The notes: generated by a model from the letters alone, not told the origin. DNA of 64,000 nucleotides from Bradyrhizobiaceae bacterium (GCA_020544565.1 CP078014.1:1432574-1496573), one strand, 5' to 3'. Counted from the first letter of the stretch, positions 8,638 through 20,456 are shown. Translations and numbers: made by a program.

Positions 8638-8910
8638 ATGATGATGAAGAAACTGGCTGCCGTTTCCCTGTTCGCCCTGGCGCTTGCCGGGTGCGATGCC
8701 CATTCGCAATCGGACCGGACCCTCGGCGGCGCGGCGCTCGGCGCGGGCAGCGGCGCGCTGATCGGAGCCGCCGCCGGCGGCGGACGCGGCGCCGCCATCG
8801 GAGCCATCGCGGGCGGCGCGACCGGCGCCCTGGTCGGACGTGCGACCACGCCGAACAGCTGTATCTTCCGCGATGCCTACGGCCGCGAGTTCACCGGCCC
8901 CTGCCCGTAA
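8638..8910 (+). CDS. Glycine-zipper lipoprotein
   Basis: A 90-residue protein. It has a short signal peptide with lipobox LAGC (Cys near residue 19), followed by repeated small-residue motifs GGAALGAGSGALIGAAAGGG and GAIAGGATGALVG, the glycine-zipper pattern of 17-kDa-antigen/YMGG-type outer membrane lipoproteins. Two cysteines near the C-terminus (SCIFRD and GPCP) could form a disulfide. It probably sits in the outer membrane; function unknown. Three consecutive Met codons leave the exact start uncertain by two residues. Preceded by an AT-rich region that may hold its promoter. Confidence 0.8.
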   Translation: MMMKKLAAVSLFALALAGCDAHSQSDRTLGGAALGAGSGALIGAAAGGGRGAAIGAIAGGATGALVGRATTPNSCIFRDAYGREFTGPCP

Positions 8911-8939
8911 GAGCAGGTTTCGTTGAGGCGGAATTAGCA

Positions 8940-9070
8940 ACTCGTCATGCCCGGCTTTATGCCGGGCATCCACGTCTTGGGGCTTTCAACGAAATAAGGC
9001 GTGGATGGCCGGGACGATAGGCGAGCGGAAGCGACGCCGTTCTTCGAACGGCTATGGCCCGGCCATGACG
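8940..9070. repeat. Interspersed 'GTCATGCCCGG...GGCCATGAC' repeat, copy 1
   Basis: CGTCATGCCCGGCTTTATGCCGGGCATCCACGTCTT is followed by a spacer and the inverted partner GCGTGGATGGCCGGGACGATAG, then CGTTCTTCGAACGGCTATGGCCCGGCCATGACGG. Similar units lie at 15718-15812 and 16388-16475, and a rearranged one at 47462-47765. All are intergenic. Confidence 0.75.
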
Positions 9071-9156
9071 GTCTATTATGATTTCCTCAAAATGTAGACT
9101 GCTCTAACCGCGCAATGGGATCGGCTCCGGCCTGATCGATCATCGCCACGCAAACG

Positions 9157-9186
9157 AAAACCCCGCGGCTCGCGCCGCGGGGTTTT
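9157..9186 (-). terminator. Terminator after hppA (bidirectional shape)
   Basis: AAAACCCCGCGGC (9157-9169) pairs perfectly with GCCGCGGGGTTTT (9174-9186). It lies 22 bases beyond the hppA stop and gives a U-tract on either strand. Confidence 0.9.
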
Positions 9187-9208
9187 GTTATTGAGCGTTA
9201 TGCGACGA

Positions 9209-11323
<2,115 letters not shown>

Positions 11324-11589
11324 TGAATTTGCCTCAGATCCTGACTGATTTCCCCAAACCGCCCGGCGGCCGTTTCAGGCGCGGCCCCAGCGTAAAAAGA
11401 TGGCATACCCCTTCAAAAGGCGTGCTCCTGCCCCAATTCGGCGCGGACAATGCCAAAATCACACCCTTGACGCAACGCCACACAGGGCGAAACCGCTGTT
11501 TTTCGGGCGATTCAACGCACACTGCGGCAGTTTCAACGCACCGCGCAAAGCCGGCCACGCGAAAAACGCCGGGGAAGCGGGAAAAAGCC

Positions 11590-12585
11590 TCAGAAATGAC
11601 TGTAGGACAGCCGTTCGAGCTTAACCGGTCGCCCCGAAGAATCGAGGAACCGGGGCGGCGCCGCGCCCGCCTCGACCCGGCCGATGGCGGCCACCGGCAC
11701 CCCGGCCCGATGCGCCGCGGCCGCAAACGAATCCCACCGATTCTCCGGAATGGTGCAGAGGATCTCGTAATCGTCGCCGCCGGATAGCACCTCGCGTTCG
11801 AAGCCGTAGTACTGGTCGAGCAGCAGCGCGACCGTGCCGGAGAGAGGAACGGCCCTCACCTCGATGGTTGCAGAAACACCCGACGCCGCGCACAGCTTGG
11901 CGAGATCGCCGGCGAGGCCATCGGACACATCCATCGCCGCGCTGGCGTGCTCGCGGATCGCCGTGGCGAGCGCATTGCGCGGCTGCGGCACGCGATAGCG
12001 CTCGATGAGCAGATCGCGCGACGGCGCATCGATCACCTGGTCCTCGATCTGGCCCTTGAGCATGCGCAAGCCCAGCGCCGCGTCGCCGATGGTGCCGGTG
12101 ACCGCGATCCGGTCGCCCGGCTTCGCGCCATGGCGGTGGACCATCCGGCCCGGCGGCACCCGGCCGAAGGCGGTGACGGAGATCATCAGCGGCCCCGGCG
12201 TCGACACCGTGTCGCCACCGAGCAGCGGGCAGCGGAATGCCGCCGTGTCCTCGCCGAGCGCGCGGGCGAATGGCGCCAGCCACGCCTCCCTCGCCTCGCG
12301 CAGCGCCAGCGTCAGCACGAACCCGGCCGGCTCCGCGCCCTTGGCGGCGAGGTCCGACAGGTTGACCCGCAGCGCCTTGCGGGCGAGCGTGTCGGGCGGA
12401 TCGTCGGGCAGGAAATGGACGCCCTCGACGATGGCGTCGGTGGTAACCACGATGTCATGGCCGGACGGCGTCAGCAGCGCGGCGTCGTCGGTCAGACCGA
12501 GCGCGCCGGGATCGGTGGCGAGTGGCCGGAAATAGCGCGCGATCAGATCGTCTTCACCGGAGGCCATGGGTTCGGTCCTCGTCAT
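11590..12585 (-). CDS. thiL: Thiamine-monophosphate kinase
   Basis: A 331-residue PurM-like enzyme that phosphorylates thiamine monophosphate to the active cofactor thiamine diphosphate. Features are the N-terminal LIARYFRPLA, GLTDDAALL, VEGVHF, the segment NLSDLAAKGAEPAGFVLTLA, DVSDGLAGDL and GGDDYEILCT, all typical of ThiL. The start may be the ATG at 12585 or MASGEDDL at 12567. It follows nusB, as in many bacteria, but is separated from it by a 227-base stretch with palindromic repeats, so co-transcription is uncertain. Confidence 0.95.
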   Translation of the reverse strand: MTRTEPMASGEDDLIARYFRPLATDPGALGLTDDAALLTPSGHDIVVTTDAIVEGVHFLPDDPPDTLARKALRVNLSDLAAKGAEPAGFVLTLALREAREAWLAPFARALGEDTAAFRCPLLGGDTVSTPGPLMISVTAFGRVPPGRMVHRHGAKPGDRIAVTGTIGDAALGLRMLKGQIEDQVIDAPSRDLLIERYRVPQPRNALATAIREHASAAMDVSDGLAGDLAKLCAASGVSATIEVRAVPLSGTVALLLDQYYGFEREVLSGGDDYEILCTIPENRWDSFAAAAHRAGVPVAAIGRVEAGAAPPRFLDSSGRPVKLERLSYSHF

Positions 12586-12634
12586 TGCTGTGCAGGTTGA
12601 TCAATTCGCTATCTGATCAGGCAACGATATCCCC

Positions 12635-12790
12635 TTCACCTCTCCCCGGCGGGGAGAGGTCGAATTGCCATAAGCGCGTTTACGCGCGTCTTCGACGCGC
12701 TATGGCAATCCGGGTGAGGAGGTTCGGATGTCACATCGTCCATCCAGCGCCCCTCACCCCAACCCTCTCCCCACTGGGGAGAGGGAGCGC
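12635..12790. repeat. Palindromic repeat 'CTCTCCCC...GGGGAGAGG' composite
   Basis: Between thiL and nusB there are two hairpins, CTCTCCCCGGCGGGGAGAG near 12641-12659 and CCTCTCCCCACTGGGGAGAGG near 12766-12784. Between them are the inverted elements ATTGCCATAAGCGCG...CGCGCTATGGCAAT. The whole is a large nested inverted repeat, with CCCCTCACCCCAACCCTCTCC in the familiar REP-like form. It may act as an attenuator or mRNA stabiliser between nusB and thiL. Confidence 0.7.
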
Positions 12791-12812
12791 ATCGCAAACC
12801 CGGGGGACGATA

Positions 12813-13313
12813 TCAGCCCCGCGCGAATTCGCCGCCGCGGAACTGGCGCGCGATCTGGTCGAGCACGGCATTGACCATGCCGGTCTCGTCCCGGTCGACG
12901 AAGGCGTGGGCGACATCGACATATTCGGACACGACGACGCGCGCCGGAATATCCTTGCGGTGCTCGAGTTCGTAGGCCCCCGCCCGCAGCGTCGCGCGCA
13001 GGATGGCGTCGATACGTTTCAGCGGCCAGCCGCTTTCCAGCGCCCGGTCGATCAGCGGATCGAGCTTGGCCTGGTCGCGCACCACCCCGGACACGATATC
13101 GCGGAAGAACGCGGCCTCGGCCGGCAGATAGGTGTCACCCTCGACCTCGTTGCCGAGCCAGTGGCTCTCGAACTCGGCGAAAATATCGTTGATGCCCGCG
13201 CCGGCGATATCCATCTGGTACAGCGCCTGCACGGCGGCGAGCCGCGCCGCGCCGCGCCGATTGGCCTTCTTGTCGCCCGCGCCTTTGCCGGCGGCCTTCG
13301 CCTTGTCGTTCAT
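12813..13313 (-). CDS. nusB: Transcription antitermination factor NusB
   Basis: A 166-residue all-helical RNA-binding protein that with NusE (S10) binds boxA in rRNA leader transcripts to prevent premature termination. Residues from [18 protein letters not shown] through [32 protein letters not shown] and [13 protein letters not shown] match the NusB fold. The ATG at 13313 overlaps the ribH stop (ATGA), so translation is coupled; the longer upstream frame lies inside ribH. The N-terminal basic tail (about 20 residues, Lys/Ala/Gly) is an alphaproteobacterial extension. The ribH-nusB pair is conserved. Confidence 0.95.
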   Translation of the reverse strand: MNDKAKAAGKGAGDKKANRRGAARLAAVQALYQMDIAGAGINDIFAEFESHWLGNEVEGDTYLPAEAAFFRDIVSGVVRDQAKLDPLIDRALESGWPLKRIDAILRATLRAGAYELEHRKDIPARVVVSEYVDVAHAFVDRDETGMVNAVLDQIARQFRGGEFARG

Positions 13314-13804
13314 AGCGGTTTCGCCAGACGCTTCTTGATCCGCATCATGGTCAGCGCGGCGCGCGCCGCGTCGCCGCCCTTGTTCAGCCGGTCGGCGCGG
13401 GCGCGCTCCCACGCCTGCTCCGTGGTGTTGACGGTAATGATGCCGTTGCCGAGCGGCAGGCCGCGCGCCACCGCCAGATCCATCAGCGCACGGGACGACT
13501 CCATCGACACGATCTCGAAATGGATGGTGTCGCCGCGCACCACACAGCCGAGCGCGATGGCGCCATCGTAAGGGCGGCCATTCTTCTTCGAGGCGTCCAT
13601 GGCGATGGCGATGGCGGCGGGAATTTCCAGCGCGCCGGGCACGCTGATGACGTCGTAGCCGACGCCGGCGGCCTCGAGCTCGGTCACCGCGCCGTTGAGC
13701 AGCGCCTCCTGAATGTCGTCGTAGAAGCGCGCCTCGATGATGACGACGCGGGAGCCGCCGATATCGGTGTCGTCCCTCAGCACGGCGCGGCGCGGTTCGG
13801 CCAT
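13310..13804 (-). CDS. ribH: 6,7-dimethyl-8-ribityllumazine synthase
   Basis: A 164-residue subunit of the lumazine synthase, which condenses 5-amino-6-ribitylaminouracil with dihydroxybutanone phosphate. The active-site stretch [14 protein letters not shown] (with the proton-relay His) and [14 protein letters not shown] are visible, as is [16 protein letters not shown] near the C-terminus. It lies between ribE and nusB on the same strand and overlaps nusB by four bases. About 150 bases separate it from ribE, enough for an extra promoter. Confidence 0.96.
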   Translation of the reverse strand: MAEPRRAVLRDDTDIGGSRVVIIEARFYDDIQEALLNGAVTELEAAGVGYDVISVPGALEIPAAIAIAMDASKKNGRPYDGAIALGCVVRGDTIHFEIVSMESSRALMDLAVARGLPLGNGIITVNTTEQAWERARADRLNKGGDAARAALTMMRIKKRLAKPL

Positions 13805-13953
13805 TGTTCTTCGATCCAGTCGGTTACGGGTTGTCGTGTCGCGCGGTTGTAGTCGCTGGCCATGGCAAAGCCAAGCGCCCCCATGCCGTTTCAGGGCAGG
13901 AATGCAGCCTGAGAAATAAGGCGAACTTCGGATTCAGGACGCCGGGACCAGCC

Positions 13954-14568
13954 TCAATTCGCCCGCATCTCGGTCAGCCGCGCCGCGTAGCGCGCCATCA
14001 GATCGACCTCGATATTGATCTCGCTGCCCGCGCGCCAGCCGTTCAGGGTCGTCACCTGCAACGTATGCGGGATGATCAGCACCGAGAAGCGGTCGTCCTC
14101 GGCGGTATTGACCGTGAGCGACACGCCGTCGAGGGTGATCGAACCCTTGGCGGCGATGAACTTCGCCAGATCGCGCGGCGCGCGCAATTCGAACTTCGCC
14201 ATGTCGGGCAGGTCGTCCCGCGCCACGACGGTGGCGATGCCATCGACGTGCCCGGAGACGATATGGCCGCCGAGTTCGTCGCCGATCTTGAGCGCGCGTT
14301 CGAGGTTGAGGCGCGTGCCCACGCCCCAGCCCTTCGCCGTGGTCAGGCGCAGCGTCTCGGCGGCGGCATCGACCTCGAACCATGTCCGGCCGCCCTCGAC
14401 GCCGGAGCGCACCACCGTCAGGCATACGCCGTTGCAGGCGATCGACGCGCCGTCGGCGATGGTGGTCTGATCGTAGCCGCAGGCGATGCGCAGCCGGTGC
14501 AACTGGCCCTGCGCGGTCGGCGCGAGGCCGGTGATTTCGCCGAGGTCGGTGATGATGCCGGTGAACAT
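13954..14568 (-). CDS. ribE: Riboflavin synthase, alpha chain
   Basis: A 204-residue enzyme that dismutates two lumazine molecules to riboflavin. It begins with the invariant MFTGII and has two tandem lumazine-binding barrels, about residues 1-95 and 96-195, the second with HIVSGHVDGIATV and the first with ACNGVCLTVV. The C-terminal helix ends in the trimerisation region. The ATG follows the ribD stop immediately (TAA at 14571-14569), so the two are translationally coupled. Part of the ribD-ribE-ribH riboflavin block; no FMN riboswitch was recognised upstream. Confidence 0.95.
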   Translation of the reverse strand: MFTGIITDLGEITGLAPTAQGQLHRLRIACGYDQTTIADGASIACNGVCLTVVRSGVEGGRTWFEVDAAAETLRLTTAKGWGVGTRLNLERALKIGDELGGHIVSGHVDGIATVVARDDLPDMAKFELRAPRDLAKFIAAKGSITLDGVSLTVNTAEDDRFSVLIIPHTLQVTTLNGWRAGSEINIEVDLMARYAARLTEMRAN

Positions 14569-15687
14569 TTATGCGCGCTCGTAAATCGTGAGAGTGTCCT
14601 GATCCAGAGCCTCGGTAGCACGCTCGCGCCAGCGAGGCGACCGGGTGATGACGGACAGCGGCCGGGCGTCGAGCGCCGCGATGCCGTCCGCGCCGATGGC
14701 CTGCGGCCCGCGCAGCAGCCAGACCTCGTCGACGAGGGCGGCGCTCAGGAACGACGACGCCACCCGCGCGCCGCCCTCCACCATCAGCCGGGTGATGCCC
14801 TGCCCCGACAGCGCATGCAGCACGGCCGCCGGATCAAGCCCCGGCCGATCATCGTCCGCCGGGAGGTGAAACACGCGGGCGCCGGCGGCCCCGAGCCTGG
14901 CCGCGGCCGCGGCTTCCGCCGTCTCGGAGGCCATCAGCCACAGCGGCGTCTGCCGCGCCGAATGCACCAGCCGGCTCGCGCCCGGGATGCGCAGCGCGCG
15001 GTCCAGCACCACCCGCACCGGTGACCGCGCCGCCATGCCCGGCAGGCGGCAGGTCAACAGCGGATCGTCCGCCAGCGCGGTGCCGATGCCGATCAGGATC
15101 GCGTCGCTCTGCGCGCGCAGCAGGTGGACGCGCATCCGCGCCGCCTCTCCGGTGATGGCGACGGGACGGTGGCCCGCCGCGGCGATCCTGTCGTCCGCCG
15201 AGACGGCCAGCTTGAGGATCACGAACGGACGCTGCTCGCGCACGCGCAGGAAATGCCCGGCATGGTCGCGCGCGGCCTCCTCTCCGCAGAGACCGACCTC
15301 GACCGCGATGCCCGCCGCCCGCAGCCGGGCGTGGCCCTGCCCGCCGACCTCGGGATTGGGGTCCGCGATGGCCGACACCACCCGCGCGATCCCCGCCGCG
15401 ACGATGGCGTCGGCGCAAGGCGGCGATTTGCCGAAATGCGAGCACGGCTCCAGCGTCACATACAGCGTCGCGCCGCGCGCCGCCGCGCCTGCACGCCTCA
15501 GCGCTTCCGGCTCGGCATGGGGCCGCCCGCCGGGCTGGGTCCAGCCGCGCCCGACGATGACGCCGTCCCTGACGACGACCGCGCCGACGGCGGGATTGGG
15601 CCACGTCCGCCCCTGCCCGCGCCGACCGAGCGCCAGCGCCAGCTGCATGTAGCGGAGATCGTGGGGGTTCGATTGAGAAGAAGGCAC
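14569..15687 (-). CDS. ribD: Bifunctional riboflavin deaminase/reductase RibD
   Basis: About 372 residues. The N-terminal deaminase domain has the zinc motifs HAEPEAL and PCSHFGKSPPCADAI; the C-terminal pyrimidine reductase domain has VRVVLDRALRI and LMVEGGARVASSFL. Together they convert the GTP-derived pyrimidine into the ribitylamino form. Start choice is uncertain: an ATG at 15750 lies within an interspersed repeat and is rejected; GTG at 15687 (PSSQSNPHDLRYMQLALALG follows) is preferred, and the internal ATG before QLALALG is possible. Adjacent to ribE without spacing. Confidence 0.92.
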   Translation of the reverse strand: MPSSQSNPHDLRYMQLALALGRRGQGRTWPNPAVGAVVVRDGVIVGRGWTQPGGRPHAEPEALRRAGAAARGATLYVTLEPCSHFGKSPPCADAIVAAGIARVVSAIADPNPEVGGQGHARLRAAGIAVEVGLCGEEAARDHAGHFLRVREQRPFVILKLAVSADDRIAAAGHRPVAITGEAARMRVHLLRAQSDAILIGIGTALADDPLLTCRLPGMAARSPVRVVLDRALRIPGASRLVHSARQTPLWLMASETAEAAAAARLGAAGARVFHLPADDDRPGLDPAAVLHALSGQGITRLMVEGGARVASSFLSAALVDEVWLLRGPQAIGADGIAALDARPLSVITRSPRWRERATEALDQDTLTIYERA

Positions 15688-15717
15688 GATTGTCAATGAC
15701 TTCCGTGAAGCCCCTCC

Positions 15718-15812
15718 AGAGTCATGGCCGGACTTGTTCCGGCCATCCACGTCTTTCCTGAAAGAGACATCCTAAAGACGTGGATGCCCGGCATAAAGCC
15801 GGGCATGACGAT
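15718..15812. repeat. Interspersed 'GTCATGGCCGG...GGGCATGAC' repeat, copy 2
   Basis: GTCATGGCCGGACTTGTTCCGGCCATCCACGTCTTTC (15722-15757) and its inverted partner AAGACGTGGATGCCCGGCATAAAGCCGGGCATGAC (15774-15809) form a long hairpin between nrdR and ribD. It supplies the false upstream ATG of the ribD frame. Confidence 0.8.
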
Positions 15813-15860
15813 TGAGAGAAACGTTGACCAATCTCCGAGTCGGAGAGCAGCGCGTGCAAC

Positions 15861-16346
15861 TCACTTCCGCAAAACCACCGGCCGCGGCGGCTCGTCCTCG
15901 CCGGACAGTTCGCCGAGCACGGCCTCGAAATCCTTGGCCTCGCGGAAATTGCGGTAGACCGAGGCGAAGCGGACATAGGCGACGTCATCGAGCTGGCGCA
16001 GATGCTCCATCACGGTCTCGCCGATCACCTCCGAGGAAATCTCCGACTCGCCGCCGCTTTCAAGTTCGCGCACGATCGCCGACACCATCTTCTCGACGCG
16101 CTCCGGATCGACCGGGCGCTTGCGCAGGCTGATCTGCAGCGAGCGCACCAGCTTGTCGCGGTCGAACGGCACGCGGCGGCCATTGCGCTTGATAACGGTG
16201 AGTTCGCGCAACTGCACCCGCTCGAATGTCGTGAAACGGAAGTTGCACGACATGCAGACGCGGCGGCGGCGGATCACCGACGAATCCTCCGTCGGCCGCG
16301 AATCCTTCACCTGCGTATCGAGGCTGTTGCAGCTTGGGCAGCGCAT
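15861..16346 (-). CDS. nrdR: Transcriptional repressor NrdR
   Basis: A 161-residue ATP/dATP-sensing repressor of ribonucleotide reductase genes. The zinc ribbon is complete, MRCPSCNS and VCMSCNFRF (CxxC...CxxC in residues 3-34), followed by the ATP-cone starting at [16 protein letters not shown]. It stands between glyA and ribD in the usual glyA-nrdR-rib order, but here interspersed repeats of the same family flank it on both sides, so it may be transcribed separately. Its operators (NrdR boxes) would be upstream of nrd genes outside this window. Confidence 0.96.
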   Translation of the reverse strand: MRCPSCNSLDTQVKDSRPTEDSSVIRRRRVCMSCNFRFTTFERVQLRELTVIKRNGRRVPFDRDKLVRSLQISLRKRPVDPERVEKMVSAIVRELESGGESEISSEVIGETVMEHLRQLDDVAYVRFASVYRNFREAKDFEAVLGELSGEDEPPRPVVLRK

Positions 16347-16387
16347 TCCGCTTGCTCTCGGAAACTATCGAATTGTGCAACTATACT

Positions 16388-16475
16388 CGTCATGGCCGGG
16401 CTTGTCCCGGCCATCCACGTCTTTGGTGCCGCGAAAGAAGACGTGGATGCCCGCGACAAGCGCGGGCATGACGGC
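16388..16475. repeat. Interspersed 'GTCATGGCCGG...GGGCATGAC' repeat, copy 3
   Basis: CGTCATGGCCGGGCTTGTCCCGGCCATCCACGTCTTT (16389-16425) faces GAAGACGTGGATGCCCGCGACAAGCGCGGGCATGACGG. It sits between glyA and nrdR and is closely similar to copy 2 on the other side of nrdR. Confidence 0.8.
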
Positions 16476-16498
16476 GAAAGAACCGGCCCCGCGACCCC

Positions 16499-17800
<1,302 letters not shown>

Positions 17801-18033
17801 GGCTGAAATGTCTCCACCGCCGCGGCCTCTCACTAGCAAGGCGCGGACGGTTACGGGTGGCATCAAGGGCGGCAGCCGCGACATACCATATCTGGCGGCG
17901 CGGTCCAAGTTCCTCAAGCCGGTGGGCCAGATTTAGCCACGGCGGCCCACCCTCGCCGGCCGCCGGACGATTGGGCAGGGCCGCCTTCCCGGCCGACATC
18001 CGAAAAGCCCCGGAACCGGTTCCGGTCTGCCGG

Positions 18034-18141
18034 TCACAGCCGCGGCAGCAGGCAGGCCAGGTTCAGCGCGCACGCCGCGAGAAGCATGAGTGCCAGCGCA
18101 ACCTGAACCCGGTCGCCGGTGAATTTCAGAATCAGCCTCAT
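18034..18141 (-). CDS. Possible 35-residue single-span membrane peptide
   Basis: The frame reads MRLILKFTGDRVQVALALML and then LAACALNLACLLPRL, with one hydrophobic segment from about residue 12 to 32 that could be a membrane span. No purine-rich ribosome site precedes the ATG; upstream sequence is pyrimidine-rich. It is listed only because the hydrophobic pattern is coherent. It may be chance. Confidence 0.2.
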   Translation of the reverse strand: MRLILKFTGDRVQVALALMLLAACALNLACLLPRL

Positions 18142-18335
18142 GGAAGGAATGATGGAAAGAGTCGCGACGAGAGTCCCGGAGTATATTTTTGGCGGCGCAG
18201 GCGGCGGATTCAGGACTCGTTTACCGGTCGAGTCCGCCCCGGTGAGTCGCCCCGCAACGCAAAAGGCGCCCCGGAGGGCGCCTCGGGTGCTTCCTCCCGA
18301 ACAAAGAAAGCCAAGCTCTATTTTTCCCTGCTTGA

Positions 18336-18341
18336 TATAAT
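18336..18341 (+). promoter_or_regulatory. Candidate -10 box for the gene at 18384
   Basis: A perfect TATAAT stands within CTTGATATAATCTC, 43 bases before the GTG start. No good TTGACA is seen at the right distance, so this is a partial promoter call. Confidence 0.35.
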
Positions 18342-18383
18342 CTCAAAAACGGCTGACTTTTATATGCAATCGTAGGAGGAAAC

Positions 18384-18860
18384 GTGAAAGTCTTTCTTCT
18401 TCAAGTGGTCATAGTATTAGTCGCGATTGAATCAGCGTACGCACTCGACCTCCGGCCGAAATCTATCCCCGCAATAGATTGGAATTGCTACCAAGCATTC
18501 ACGACAGGCAGCGCATACCCGGAAGACCCCCACTTCGACATCGCCGTAGACGGCGACAATTTTGACACCCCTCACGTTCGGTACAGGCTGCTCACTGTCG
18601 ACGGCAACGTCCTTAAGTTAATTGCTGATCCCAATCGCTCCCAGTTCCGAACCGAAAAAGGTATCTCCATATACCACATGACTCGCGACTTCACGAACAA
18701 ACACCGTATCGTGGGCTGGCGGGAGTTGGAGGCCGGCAACGCCACACAATACACCTTGGATTTCGACAACAGGATTTTATCGATCCTCAGGCTTCCCTCT
18801 CGGACTTCTCTCATCCGGCTGGTTATCGTTGATGTGCTGAAGTGCTCGCCCGCGAGATAG
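18384..18860 (+). CDS. Hypothetical secreted protein, atypical base composition
   Basis: A 158-residue protein starting with GTG at 18384; TAGGAGGAAAC is an excellent Shine-Dalgarno just upstream. Residues 1-20 form a signal peptide (FLLQVVIVLVAIESAYA with AYA cleavage), so export is likely. The mature part is a beta-rich sequence with two cysteines (WNCYQAF and LKCSPAR) that may pair. No family is recognised. Its DNA is clearly less GC-rich than neighbouring genes, and it has its own TATAAT box and terminator, all consistent with acquired DNA. Function unknown. Confidence 0.7.
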   Translation: MKVFLLQVVIVLVAIESAYALDLRPKSIPAIDWNCYQAFTTGSAYPEDPHFDIAVDGDNFDTPHVRYRLLTVDGNVLKLIADPNRSQFRTEKGISIYHMTRDFTNKHRIVGWRELEAGNATQYTLDFDNRILSILRLPSRTSLIRLVIVDVLKCSPAR

Positions 18861-18927
18861 CGCGCCGGCGCGCGATGCTACTATTCATAGGCCATCCGCT
18901 TCCATATCTATGGCTCACCTCCGTGAA

Positions 18928-18958
18928 CAAAAAAGCAGCCCCAAAGGGCTGCTTCAAT
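18928..18958 (+). terminator. Terminator-like hairpin after the secreted-protein gene
   Basis: AAGCAGCCC and GGGCTGCTT around a CAAA loop form a 9-bp stem, flanked by AAAAA on the left and TCAATTT on the right. The order fits a terminator for either strand. Confidence 0.65.
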
Positions 18959-19138
18959 TTGCCTCCTCCCGCACCAGGGGAAACTCGTGCGGAAGTCCGG
19001 CCGGTACGTCTTGCGCGCACTTCGGCGAGCGTCAGGGCATTGACGTAAGCATGAAGGAGGGTCGGAACAGGCCGCCGGTCTTGTCGAGCGGCGCGATCTT
19101 CGATCGCGCCTCGCCGGCTTGGCCCGTCGGGACGATGC

Positions 19139-19651
19139 TCAGAGGCGATACAGGATCTGGTCGGTCCAGAACCGCTCGAGGCGATGCAGCGACTTGTTCA
19201 GCGTGGCGAACTCGGCGTTCGAGATGCCGCCCACCTGCTCCACCGTCTTGACGTGCTTCTGGTACAGCGCGTCGACGATGTGGCGGATTTCCTGGCCCTG
19301 CGCGGTCAGGCGGATACGGACCGAACGGCGATCGACGCGCGAGCGCTGGTGATCGAGGAAGCCCATCTCCACAAGCTTCTTCAGATTGTAGGAGACGTTG
19401 GAGCCGAGATAGTAGCCGCGGGTGCGCAGTTCGCCGGCGGTCAATTCCTTGTCGCCGATGTTGTAGAGCAGCAGCGCCTGCACCGAGTTGATGTCGGAAC
19501 GGCCGCGACGATCGAACTCGTCCTTGATGACGTCGAGCAGGCGGCGATGCAGGCGTTCAACCAGCGTGAGCGCTTCGAGATAAAGCGGCTGCACCGGAGC
19601 AGCAGCGTTGTCGCGGGCGGGTTCGATAGCCGTGGCGGCAGCTTTGATCAT
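19139..19651 (-). CDS. ldtR: MarR-family winged-helix regulator, LdtR-like
   Basis: A 170-residue MarR-fold protein. The central winged helix-turn-helix (about residues 55-125) shows LLYNIGDKELTAGELRTRGYYLGSNVSYNLKKL followed by the wing RSRVDRRSVRIRLT. The recognition-helix wording GYYLGSNVSYNLKKLVEMG matches my recollection of LdtR, the rhizobial/Liberibacter regulator of an L,D-transpeptidase and of osmotic stress tolerance. The ATG at 19651 has AGGGGAAG upstream. An inverted repeat GTCGT-TTTT-ACGAC (19667-19680) lies 16 bases before the start and may be an operator. The symbol is by similarity only. Confidence 0.75.
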   Translation of the reverse strand: MIKAAATAIEPARDNAAAPVQPLYLEALTLVERLHRRLLDVIKDEFDRRGRSDINSVQALLLYNIGDKELTAGELRTRGYYLGSNVSYNLKKLVEMGFLDHQRSRVDRRSVRIRLTAQGQEIRHIVDALYQKHVKTVEQVGGISNAEFATLNKSLHRLERFWTDQILYRL

Positions 19652-19958
19652 GACACTTCCCCTGTTGTCGTTTTTACGACTTATTCGACGAAACTTGTGT
19701 CCCGTCTGATAGGCACAAACTAAGGGAGGCGTTTGAACATCCGCTTAAACAACACCATAAAGATAAGGTTTATTTGAAACGGTGAATCATACATTACGCC
19801 CGTGAAATAAGGGCTTTTTATCATCTTTGATTCACCGAAACGGCGCGATGTTCACGCTTCGTCGCACCATCTGTCGCATTCCTGAACAGGGATCGTTCAA
19901 GTTTTAAAGATTCCGTCAAGCATCAGGCTCCGCGCAGCGCGCCAAGCGTTCAAAACAT
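19652..19958. other. AT-rich intergenic region upstream of ldtR-like gene
   Basis: About 300 bases without a gene between the ldtR-like gene and the small membrane protein gene. It is AT-rich and holds the palindrome GTCGTTTTTACGAC at 19667-19680, several TTATT/AATAA stretches near 19755-19830 and the segment GAAATAAGGGCTTTTTATC. This is a likely promoter and operator region, but no boxes can be assigned with confidence. Confidence 0.5.
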
Positions 19959-20456
19959 TTATGGCGGCCGCTCCCGCGCGGCGAGCCACGCCAGCACGAG
20001 ATAGGCCGCGAGCAGGATCAGCGCGACGACCACGACGTAGATGTTGCCGCCGTAGATCGCGGGAAACATCAGTTCGATCACCGCGGTCGAGACGAGCGTG
20101 GTGAGCCACACCACCGCGCCCCACGGCGTCGCGAGCCACAGCCCCACGGCGGCGACGAGATCGATCACCGCGAAATACACCGTCGCGGTCTGCCACTGCA
20201 TCGGCTGCACTTCGAACGCGGTGTCCTCGGTGCCGATGAAGCCGGTGATCTGCGCCCAGTGATAGAGCCCCTTGATCATCGACAGCACGGCCATCACGCG
20301 CAGGAACAGCACGAGCCGCGCCGTCCATGTCGTCTCGCCGGTCTCGGCGTCGGCCGGGGTCATGGCCGTGGTCATGCTCACCGGATCGCGCGGCTTGGCG
20401 TCGTGCGCCGGCCGCGGCATCCGCGGGGCGAGAAAGTGGCGGCGGTCCTTGTTCAT
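19959..20456 (-). CDS. Small polytopic membrane protein (DUF6163-like)
   Basis: A 165-residue protein with four predicted membrane helices, around residues 45-65, 85-108, 112-132 and 136-160, after a basic soluble N-terminus. The segment GLYHWAQITGFIG followed by an aromatic turn recalls the DUF6163 family of alphaproteobacteria, by memory only. The ATG at 20456 (NKDRRHF) is chosen over a longer upstream frame that overlaps the hemB leader. It is divergent from hemB. Function unknown. Confidence 0.7.
   Translation of the reverse strand: MNKDRRHFLAPRMPRPAHDAKPRDPVSMTTAMTPADAETGETTWTARLVLFLRVMAVLSMIKGLYHWAQITGFIGTEDTAFEVQPMQWQTATVYFAVIDLVAAVGLWLATPWGAVVWLTTLVSTAVIELMFPAIYGGNIYVVVVALILLAAYLVLAWLAARERPP

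Larger units (their letters stand above)
17801..18383. other. Intergenic region upstream of glyA and of the secreted-protein gene
   Basis: No convincing gene is present. It holds the upstream regions of glyA (minus) and the GTG-started gene at 18384 (plus), a GC-rich stem-loop AGGCGCCCCGGAGGGCGCCT near 18262-18281 without a U-tract, and a weak 35-codon frame on the minus strand (18034-18141) that encodes a single hydrophobic segment but lacks a Shine-Dalgarno site. The base composition falls from GC-rich to AT-rich after about 18300. Confidence 0.5.

Noticed and set aside
12586..16498. FMN riboswitch upstream of riboflavin genes
   Set aside because: No conserved RFN-type stem set (AGGGGCAG... 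/ GACCGG core) was recognised before ribD, ribE, ribH or nrdR.
18240..18300. GC-rich hairpin AGGCGCC...GGGCGCCT as a terminator
   Set aside because: The stem is good but there is no U-tract on either side, so it is not called a terminator.
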